A stretch of DNA of 64,000 nt from Ophiostoma sp. CBS 140.51 (Eukaryota; Ascomycota; Sordariomycetes; Ophiostomatales; Ophiostomataceae), in NCBI GenBank assembly GCA_029298735.1, contig JANSLP010000056.1, positions 62,001 to 126,000 on the forward strand. Reading direction: 5' to 3'. This document shows, one piece after another, positions 55,901 through 64,000 of this stretch (position 1 is the first letter of the stretch; each line of letters begins with the position of its first letter). The notes beneath the pieces are model-generated. The model was given only the letters and a program-made list of their open reading frames with translations, had not been told where the DNA came from and did no database searches. The position numbers and the translations under genes were made by a program.

Positions 55901-58900
55901 CTCGTAAAAATAACAGCAGAAGCTACTTCAAACAGCGTCATCTGTCATCAGCCTAGACGAAACAGGCTTTCGGCCGTCGACTTTGACGGAGACCACACCG
56001 TATTTGTTTACGCCGCGGTGTGTGTGGATGAGGCTAAAGAAAAAAGTAAAAAAAAGTGACAAGTGAAGATGGGGAAAAGGGAAAAGAGAAGCGAAAGCTG
56101 AAGATCAAGACACTCTCATGACCTCTTTTGAGATGAGCTATTCGGAGTCCTTCCCTTCGATCTTGTTTCGACTTGTTTCGACCTGTTTCAACAGCCTCTT
56201 CCTACTCTCCCCTTTCTCCCACTTTGCCGTTCTTCCAGCCTCATTAGGCAATGCCCATCTACATTGTGCTCGTGGAACGGACAAATGCATTGTCCCGTGT
56301 ATGTTCCTGGGAAATATTGTTTCGTTTCTTGTCGTTTCTTCCTCTTTGTGCTTTCGTACCCTTATCTTGCATTGTATATCGTGTTCTCGAACCTTTGTCC
56401 CGCCTTGTTTCTTCAGCCCGCTGCACTATCTTTCCCCTTGCTTTCCCCTTTGCTTGGCCTTTGCTCCGTGTAGATTAAACTCTTCAACGCTAAATCCAAA
56501 CAAAAACGTGTAAAAATGCAGAGTAATCTATTTTCATCTCGCTCCCTCATTTTCCTTCCCGGCAGAACGGCCAACAGGAAAGACTGTACTCAGTGCTGAG
56601 TGTAAACGACAAACGCAGAGGCCATGCCATGCTCCGCGCTCTCGCCTTTTTTGTCGTCCCGTCCTTTTGTTTCTGTGTCTTCGTGCCTGTTTCCTTCCCA
56701 CGGGACGGGATGGGACGGCCTGTGATCTAATCCTCTAATCCTCTGGGAGGCACTTGTCGAAAAGCACGGGATGCAGAGTAGTCGACAGAAACGAGATGCC
56801 GCCAATGTCGTTCCAACGAACTGTTGCAACGTGCTGTTGCATTGTGCTCTGTTTCTTTTTCGTCCAATGTTTTGTTCTCTGTTTTGTTTCTTTGCTTCTT
56901 CCTTCCCTGCTAATTCCATTTCCCTGCCGTCTTTTTGTCTCTTTTCTCAATTTTGCCCACCTTTTAAGGCTGAAATTGGGCAATCTTCTAGAAGGAATCG
57001 CCGTTGTTCCCTTGTTTCTAAAGACGAAAGTTGCATGCTGTTAGGAGCATACTCTGACGACTTGCGGCATTCATCTACGCCCTCGACGCCCTGTTCTGTA
57101 ACAACATCTTACATCTGCTGATACTCCCACTTGTCGTCAACGTCGTATGGAATTTGTGTCATCGACCACCTGCAATCTTGCGACGGACGAGTCTGCTGGA
57201 CAGGTGGGCAATGAGTGGAGAGATGCAGCTAAAATGGGAGTGGAGGAGAAAAACCCCTGTTTGCCCACTGCATGCAGCTGGCACATGGCAAATAACACGC
57301 GTACGGTACGTGGTGTGTGAAGTTGACAATGTGCTTTTCAACTTTTAGACTATCCAAATACAGGTCAACGCCGTACGTGCAGACGGACAGGCGACGGACA
57401 CACGACGGACACAAACAAAAAACACAGACGTCCAGCACGTCGTACTCCGGAGCCGCCAGCAAGCTCGCGCACAGATGCATACAAGTCCAGAATAACCTGG
57501 CAAAAATACCTAGCAACGTTGTACTCTTGCAAGGCTTCAAGCACTGACGAAATACGTCCGGCAGAGGTCTTTTAGGGTTTCTTCTAGGGCTTCCTTCGAA
57601 CCTTTGACGCTTTGAACGGACAGACCGTTGGGCAGGGCCCTATTGCGGCCCCTTTTCATTGATCTCTCAACATTGGCATTGGCACCATTTGGGGGCACCG
57701 ACCAGCGATCTTCATCACCGGAGCCAGGAGCCAGGGGGGAAATACAACCTGACCTTGGGGAAACAGTGCTGGGAGCAGCGATGAGCGACAGTCCATGCGA
57801 TGGTCCATTGCGACACTATGACAGGCCTTATTTAACTGGGCAGACAGCGAGCAGTGATGGGAAATAGGCCTCGTCTCATCTTTCGGCCGCCCACTTTTTA
57901 TTTTGCGCGTGTCTTCCGTGATTGTCATTAAATCTAGCCCTTTTCTGTCGCCCACGCTTTCGACCGCATTTGCCATGTGTCAATGTATTTTGTGTATTTT
58001 CTGTACTTCTGACAGCGACTTTCGACTTTATTTGATTATTCTACTCTCACGTTGATATCGGCTACTTGGAAGCGACAGGAAAGAGAAGTGAATATACTTG
58101 CAACAAAATCAAAAGAAACAATCAATTAGCTGCTTGAACGCCCGCAATCCAAACAGCCGGGCAGGTAAACAAGGGGAACATGTTCCTTCCCGGCTTTGCC
58201 GTTTCATTTCGGAGGATAACTAAATAGAGTGGGAAATGTGGATGATACTTTGCAAGAATGGCATTGGAGATTTCACCATAGACGGGGCCGGCGGGTAGCC
58301 GTAGGTCGATGTTTTCTGGAAGGAAAGAAGAAGAGAGAAAAGGAGACAAGAAGAAGAGGATCCACAGAAGAAAGTCATGGAAGGAATGGAAGGCGAAAAG
58401 AAGGCAGGGTGAAATGGAAAAAGAGGGTGAAGAGCACTCCAAAAAGCTGGGCAGGAGATGGTCAAAGCGACAGGCACAAGAAAGAATCCAAGAAGAAGCA
58501 AGCCCTCAACCGTCAAGAAACGAGGGGAAACCTTCCACGATGTGTTCTGGAAGGCTTGCGCTGGGACCACCCTCTTCTTCCTTTCGTTCTCTCTTCCTTC
58601 CTTCTTGTTCACTCCCAGACTACCTCACATCACTCTCACTGGGCATTCGCCGGCCAAAGCGTTGCCCCGTCCACTTGTTGCGTCGCATTGGAGTGCAGGG
58701 TTCATGTTGTGCGACCCAAGATTGGACCAGGGGGTCAGACACACCATTTCGCACTCTTTTCAAATCTGTGACCAGGCTTCCCACGACAGGGGTCTGTTTG
58801 GGGCTTGTTGAAGAAAAGAGAGCCCACTCTGTTTGAGGTCAAGTTGGAGGACGTGAACAAGATGCTCATGTGCGCTTCTCGAGGAACAGCTATTCCGTTC

Positions 58901-61900
58901 GAGTACAAGCCATTCTTCAGCATTGTTTTCTTTTTTGACTATTTTCACTTTGATTGTTTGATTGTTTCTTGATTTAGAGCATCTTCAACGCTTGTGGACT
59001 TAGGGGAGATGACGAAGAAATGCGCCGCCACCAGTGAGATATTGTTAGAACAGAGAACGAGACGGGCGTTTCGTCTTTCAGCTAGTTGTGAATTGTTCGT
59101 CAGAGTTATCTTGGAGAGGACTGAGTAGTCGAATTCCTGCTTTCTTGGTCTCTGATCTCCCCATTTCTCACCTTTGTTTCTTCTTTCGTTTCTTTTCTAA
59201 TTCTCCGACTTCGGAGAATTAGCACTCTGTAACTCATGCACAGCTCCGCATCCAGAATTTGATACTGTCGGTGTTGTCGCAGCAAGATAGTGATGCATGC
59301 TGTTGTTGTCTGTTGGTGCTCTCTTCTGCAGATAAACACGGATTCCTTGGTGGCCTCTTGTTGTTCCCGTCTGTTCATCCCCGTTTTCCTCGTCCTCACG
59401 AACATGGCCATGGCTGTTTATTGACTGCTGCATATTGACTTGTGAGTTGGCCAGATGGCAACACGTGCGTTTGGAGCACGGGGTGTGTGTTCGACGTCCT
59501 CAACACGGTACTCCGTATTTCAGCCCATCATCTCGATATCTCTCCCCATCTTCACCTCCACCACACCAATCGTCATCTCGTCATCTCGTGCCCCCAAAAC
59601 AAGCCAAACAAGGCTAGTAGTCGTTTCAGCCTCTGCACGTAGGCGAAATGGGAAGATGATGAACAAAGCAATGGAAGGAATGGAAGGGGAAGAAGGAAAA
59701 CTGGGGCCCATGAGAGTGCACCCAAGCTGCACCGAAGCTCCTTTCTCCACTGCCCACACTGCCCACAGCGTGTTCATGCGAAAAACAACCGTCATGGGAC
59801 CCCAGCAAGCTCTGTCCCCTCAGGGCCTGTCTGGCGATGCAAAAATAGAAAGCCCCTGCGCGCCCCTACTGTCCCCTGGTACTTTCCACACCCCAGCCCA
59901 GCCTTTTGGCCCTTTTTGTCCATGCTCCGTTTCCTTCTCCCGGCCTTCTAACCTTCGAAAAAGCTTCCAAGGCTTCCACAGCGCCTGGGTTGACGTCGTC
60001 GTTGTGAGCACACTGCATCTGCATTTCTGCATTGCATTTTGGCCTCGCTCTCAATCTCCCCTCTCACCGCACCTTCTTTTCACTTCCCTTCATACATGCA
60101 TCACGCATTCCACTCACACTTCTTTTGCCTTGCTCTCACCGCCGTGTGTTTCTTCTCTTCTCAGCCACGCCCGTTTCTTACCTAGCTCGGATCCTTCCTC
60201 TCTCTTCCGCCCTCTCTTGTTCCCCCTCTTTGTGCATTTCTCTGTTGTTGTCGCCCCTGCGTTGGCCCCCTCAAGACGTCCGCCGTCTTTGATTTTATTC
60301 GTCGACGACTTTGATTTTCTCGCTCTTCCCCTTTCCTGGTTTGCCACTCTTTGCCTGCGCTCTGCGGTGGCCGTGTCGAGTGTGCATCGCGCGTGTCTTG
60401 TTGCTGCAAGTCGAGTGCTAGTTCGGTGATGGACTGCATATCGTGCATATCCTGTATCTGACTTCACATGTCCGTCAAAAAGAGAGGAAGAAAACAAACA
60501 AATGAGTCCTCAAAGTACATCGTTGTGTCTTGCCGCCCGTGATGGAAGGTACGCTAGAGTCGCCGCCGTGTCGGAACTTCCTCGTCTCGCCTCAATCTCC
60601 TAATCTCATATTCGGACCTGCAAATCTCATGCGTCGCTCTTCCCCCTGTCGCCTCGTGATTTGGGGGGCGTGTATTTCATGTCCTGCCCTTAAATGTGTG
60701 CCTCGCAGTTTCCCAATCTGACGCTAATTCGCACTTTCTCCTCCTGGACGGCTTCCCTCCTTTCCCTATGATTTATTATTGGCAGGCGTCATTACCCCTT
60801 ATTTCGCCCGCTGTGGTCCTTCCTGCGCTACTGCGTGCTTTCCTAATATTTTGTCCTATTTTAGCGTCCTTTCTGCCTGACTGCAGCCAGCCTGTTCAGC
60901 CCGCAACGTCTGCTCTTTCCACACCTTCCATCGCACCTTCCACGTCTTTTCCACACCCTCTAAAAGGCCTAGCACCACCTAAACACAACTAGCACTACGG
61001 AGCTACTACACCCCAGAGAGGAGACAGGTTACAGGGCGCCCCATACTTTTTTTTCTTTGTTTTGCCCGCACCCGCGCCGCGCCGCCCCAAATTCTCTGCT
61101 ACTGCACCCATTAAATCACAACTCACTAAATGGAACAGACAAATTTAACGGCCAGCCAAGCCTAAAAAAAATACACGGCCAGCCCCAAAGTAAAAAAAAT
61201 AAAAATAAAGCAAAAGAGGAAACCGACAGGGCCTGTCGCTCCTTCTGTCTTGTGCTCCCTTTCCCACGACACGCTCCACACCCAAACATCTCCTTTTCGC
61301 TTTGTGCTTCGTTTTTCCCTTTCCTCCCCTGCCTCTCTCTCAACATCCATATTCACACGCCCTCTCTCTGCCACCTCTTCTCTCCATAATACATCTACCC
61401 TGTCCTTCCCTTCTCCTCTTCGTTTCTGCTTCTGCTCTCCTTCTCTTGATTTCCTCAAGCCAGCTTCCTCCATTCTGTCAATGTCTGTTTTTTGTTTCCA
61501 ATTTTTCGTCTATTCCGTTTTTCTCTTTTCTTTCTTTTCGACCTCTTTATTCGAATGACCGTAAATGACTAGATAATCCCTTCTCCCACTGGTAAGCAGC
61601 TCTCGACAGCTCTCGACCTCGAAGCTCTTCTTCATATTGTCGCCACGATCCTCAAAATCGAAGCTGCATCGCGTGATGGTCAACTTCGTGATAGCTAACA
61701 GGACGCGTAGAGACCACCCTCCTTCTTCGCTCTAGACGACGCCTCGACCCTGTGACGACCTGTGCACACCTCTTCTACCTCTCTCCTCGACACTTTCCTC
61801 CGTCTTTGGTCCTCGACACCAAACACTCTCAATCTTCAGCTTTTGCCTCACTTCGATACCCGCACTCTTCTCGCCCTCATCCTCCACCAAATCCCCAGCC

Positions 61901-61912
61901 TGTCAGCACAAT
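52981..61912. promoter_or_regulatory. About 8.9-kb gene-free region upstream of the C2H2 factor
   Basis: No frame here shows motifs or coding-type third-position bias, although open frames up to 324 codons occur by chance (for example 59455-60429). A small 11-bp tandem repeat (ACCACGTTCAC) lies at about 54119-54140. From about 61250 the plus strand is C/T-rich, the likely leader of the transcription factor gene. Long upstream regions and long leaders are common for fungal developmental regulators, so a regulatory role is plausible. An unrecognised non-coding RNA cannot be excluded. Confidence 0.45.
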
Positions 61913-63697
61913 ATGAAATCGCCGGCACCTGGCGAAGTTATGGGGATTGACGACCTGTTGAACGAGAAAGGTCAGCAGAACGGCATGTCCCTGCCCGACA
62001 TTAAGCTCGATCAGCAACATCAGCAACATCAGCAACATCAGCAGCACCAGTTCCAGCAGCAACATCACCACCAACAACAGCAGCAACATCAACAACAACA
62101 ACATCAGTTCCTCCCGCCCGTCTCTCTGCCCGGCATGCAGCCCATGACCATGCAGCCCTACCCGTCGCACCACCCCCTCGACCGGGCCGACTCGCCGCAC
62201 GGCTCCGACCACTCGCGTTTCTCGTCTGCTGCCCTCGGCTCGCCCACCGCCATGCACAACTCGCCGCTGCACATGCCCGACTTGAGCACCACGCCCAACA
62301 GCAGCAACGGTCTCATGCTGCCCAGCCTGCCGCCGACGCTCGCGCCCAACCTGGGACCGACTCTCGTTCTGCCGCCGCACGGCATCCAGTACACAAAGAT
62401 CCCCATGGCCAGCGGCCAGCCACCCAAGGCGTATCCGTGCTCGACCTGCGGCAAGGGCTTTGCCCGGCGTAGTGATCTGGCTCGGCATGGTGAGTCCCCC
62501 CAAACTGCGGCGTGGCCGATACTCAGGATGTTTTTGTTTTCCAAACTAACGCTCTTTCTAGAACGCATCCACACTGGTGTCCGCCCTCATGTCTGCGACT
62601 TCCCCGGCTGCGGCAAGCAGTTCATCCAGCGCTCTGCTCTGACTGTTCACCGCCGTGTCCACACCGGCGAGAAGCCGCATCAGTGCGAGCGCTGCGGCAA
62701 GCCCTTTAGCGACTCCAGCTCCCTCGCCCGTCATCGCCGCATCCACTCCGGCAAGCGTCCTTATAAGTGCCCCTATGCCGACTGCCAAAAGACGTTCACG
62801 CGCCGCACCACCCTGACCCGCCACCAAAACCACCACACGGGCACCATTGAGGACGCCGCGCGTGCCACGGCTGCTGTGCTGGCCCGCGGCGCGTCCAACC
62901 AGATGGGCCGCCTTGTCAGCCGCCCGCCGCGCTCTGACGGGTTCAGCAACGCCGGCTCGGACCATGCAGGCTCCCCTCTGTCGACGCCCTCGCCCGGCCA
63001 GCGGACCATGTCTCTGTCGCCCGCCTCGGAACTCGCTGCCATTAACCAGCAGATCCAGCAGCATAGCCACTTTTCTCTGCCCAACAGCAGCTCCCTCCCT
63101 GTTCACCTGCGTAACGACCTGCAGAGCAGCGGCATGGCGAGCCCGGTCTCGACCACTTCGTCTCTGGGGCTCGGGAGCACCAGCGGCGGTGTTGTCGGCA
63201 GTGGCAACGGTGGCGGTAGCGTTAACGGCGGCTACGCCAACATGCGCCCGACCTCGCACCCCACGGGCTACGGCCCGCCCTCAACGCTCGAGCCCAGCAT
63301 TGAGCCGTCTGGCGGCAGTGTTGGCGGTGGCCCCGGTAGCGTTGGTGGTGGTAGCCCGCACATGGGCAGCCTGTCGGGCTGGCAGTCGCCCTCGTCGCAC
63401 CACCACGGCGGCCACAACAACGGCGGCAACTCGCCTGCCTCGCACCACCTGGCGGCTTCCCCTGCCCACAGCCACAGCAACTACGTCTATCCGGACCCGG
63501 ACCCGACGTACAGCCAGCTGTTTTACGCCACGAGCGCCCCCAACACCGGTAACGGCGGTGCTACGGTGACCTCGGCTCCCGGCATGCACCACGCCCACCA
63601 CCAGGTGCGCCGCACTGGCAGCAGCGAGCCTCCTTCGGGCGCTTTTGACGTCAGCAAGCAGCCGCGTCAGAGCGAGCTGTGGGCAATTGCTCAGTAG
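61913..63697 (+). CDS. C2H2 zinc-finger transcription factor with four fingers
   Basis: Exons 61913-62489 and 62562-63697; 570 residues. The N-terminus has a Gln/His-rich tract (about 33-66) from CAGCAACAT-type repeats, then a Pro/Met/Ser-rich region typical of activation domains. Four adjacent fingers follow: YPCSTCGKGFARRSDLARH + ERIH, CDFPGCGKQFIQRSALTVHR, CERCGKPFSDSSSLARHRRI, CPYADCQKTFTRRTTLTRHQ, with TGEKP-like linkers. The 72-nt intron falls between the two His ligands of finger 1. It has GTGAGT and CTAG ends and a CTAAC branch, and it must be removed to give H-x3-H. The C-terminal half is Ser/Gly/His-rich with low-complexity Gly runs. It is a nuclear DNA-binding protein; the target is unknown. 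Confidence 0.92.
   Translation: MKSPAPGEVMGIDDLLNEKGQQNGMSLPDIKLDQQHQQHQQHQQHQFQQQHHHQQQQQHQQQQHQFLPPVSLPGMQPMTMQPYPSHHPLDRADSPHGSDHSRFSSAALGSPTAMHNSPLHMPDLSTTPNSSNGLMLPSLPPTLAPNLGPTLVLPPHGIQYTKIPMASGQPPKAYPCSTCGKGFARRSDLARHGESPQTAAWPILRMFLFSKLTLFLERIHTGVRPHVCDFPGCGKQFIQRSALTVHRRVHTGEKPHQCERCGKPFSDSSSLARHRRIHSGKRPYKCPYADCQKTFTRRTTLTRHQNHHTGTIEDAARATAAVLARGASNQMGRLVSRPPRSDGFSNAGSDHAGSPLSTPSPGQRTMSLSPASELAAINQQIQQHSHFSLPNSSSLPVHLRNDLQSSGMASPVSTTSSLGLGSTSGGVVGSGNGGGSVNGGYANMRPTSHPTGYGPPSTLEPSIEPSGGSVGGGPGSVGGGSPHMGSLSGWQSPSSHHHGGHNNGGNSPASHHLAASPAHSHSNYVYPDPDPTYSQLFYATSAPNTGNGGATVTSAPGMHHAHHQVRRTGSSEPPSGAFDVSKQPRQSELWAIAQ
62012..62107 (+). repeat. CAG/CAA/CAT microsatellite encoding Gln/His
   Basis: Repeated CAGCAACAT units (three or more) run into mixed CAG, CAA, CAC and CAT codons inside the transcription factor gene. 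Such tracts vary in length between strains. Confidence 0.85.
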
Positions 63698-64000
63698 ACG
63701 GCGTGCTCTGTCCTACTTTGCTACTTTTCCCTTCTCACCCCCACAACCTTTACACACACTACCACCACTTTAATCATCTTTCTCTCCCTGTCTTTTTATG
63801 GCCGAGCTGGATCTCCGGGAAAAACAAAACAACCACCACTCAAAACGGGCATTCGTCTGCATCATCTTCCTTGCTTTTCATCGTCCTTTTTACACACACT
63901 ACCTTGTTTTAATCACAACTGTCTGCCTCTTTGCGCGCTTTTGCTATTTTCCTCATGACCGATCTCCTTTCCATTAATCATTATACAACTACTCCGATAA
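63698..64000 (+). other. 3' flank of the C2H2 factor gene
   Basis: C/T- and A-rich sequence to the window end with no ORF; probable 3' UTR. Confidence 0.5.

Noticed and set aside
59455..60429. 324-codon open frame in the 9-kb gap
   Set aside because: Translation is low-complexity Ser/Phe/Leu/Pro from C/T-rich DNA, with no recognisable domain.
1..64000. CRISPR arrays, bacterial operons or intact transposons
   Set aside because: No regularly spaced repeats, no transposase or reverse-transcriptase motifs and no long terminal repeats were seen; the window is a fungal nuclear region.

Overview
The window is nuclear DNA of a filamentous ascomycete. The protein set, the short introns with GT..AG ends and CTAAC-like branch points, the GC-rich third codon positions and the long pyrimidine-rich leaders all point this way. 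The kinase, GLO1, NDC80 and N-acetylglucosamine-gene arrangement look most like Sordariomycetes; that placement is inference.

Left end (1-8.4 kb): a GH3 beta-N-acetylglucosaminidase-like gene, cut by the window edge, is divergent to an N-acetylglucosamine-6-phosphate deacetylase. This is half of a chitin-sugar catabolic cluster of the type known in Trichoderma. An HSL-type alpha/beta hydrolase follows. Middle-left (9.6-29.1 kb) is a dense housekeeping block: PEX14 and NDC80 (divergent), two-domain glyoxalase I, D-3-phosphoglycerate dehydrogenase, an intron-bearing tRNA-Phe(GAA), a trans-aconitate methyltransferase-like enzyme, class I histone deacetylase RPD3 and proteasome deubiquitinase RPN11 (divergent), and one unrecognised gene. 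Middle (29.4-45.2 kb) is looser: a Gly-rich protein of unknown function, a stop- and frame-broken hypothetical gene, an Srk1/Rck2-type kinase with five exons, a YtcJ-like amidohydrolase, and a decayed multi-pass membrane protein gene. Right end (45-64 kb): a catalase-peroxidase (katG), then about 9.5 kb without a recognisable gene, then a four-finger C2H2 transcription factor whose long upstream region may be regulatory.

Most notable observations: (1) katG has a canonical splice donor just before its stop codon and a strongly coding-like orphan terminal exon 939 nt downstream. The exon is followed by a run of stem-loops, two of which are copies of one another. (2) glo1, the methyltransferase gene and katG each have an in-frame upstream ATG that adds a mitochondrial-presequence-like leader to a cytosolic-looking start. 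(3) The only intron of the C2H2 factor is 72 nt, stop-free and in frame, and lies between the two zinc-binding histidines of finger 1. (4) The GH3 protein has Glu where the family nucleophile Asp is expected. (5) RPD3 carries an Ala/Lys/Asp-rich tail of about 400 residues.

All calls come from reading translations, motifs and splice signals by eye. No database search or transcript data was available.
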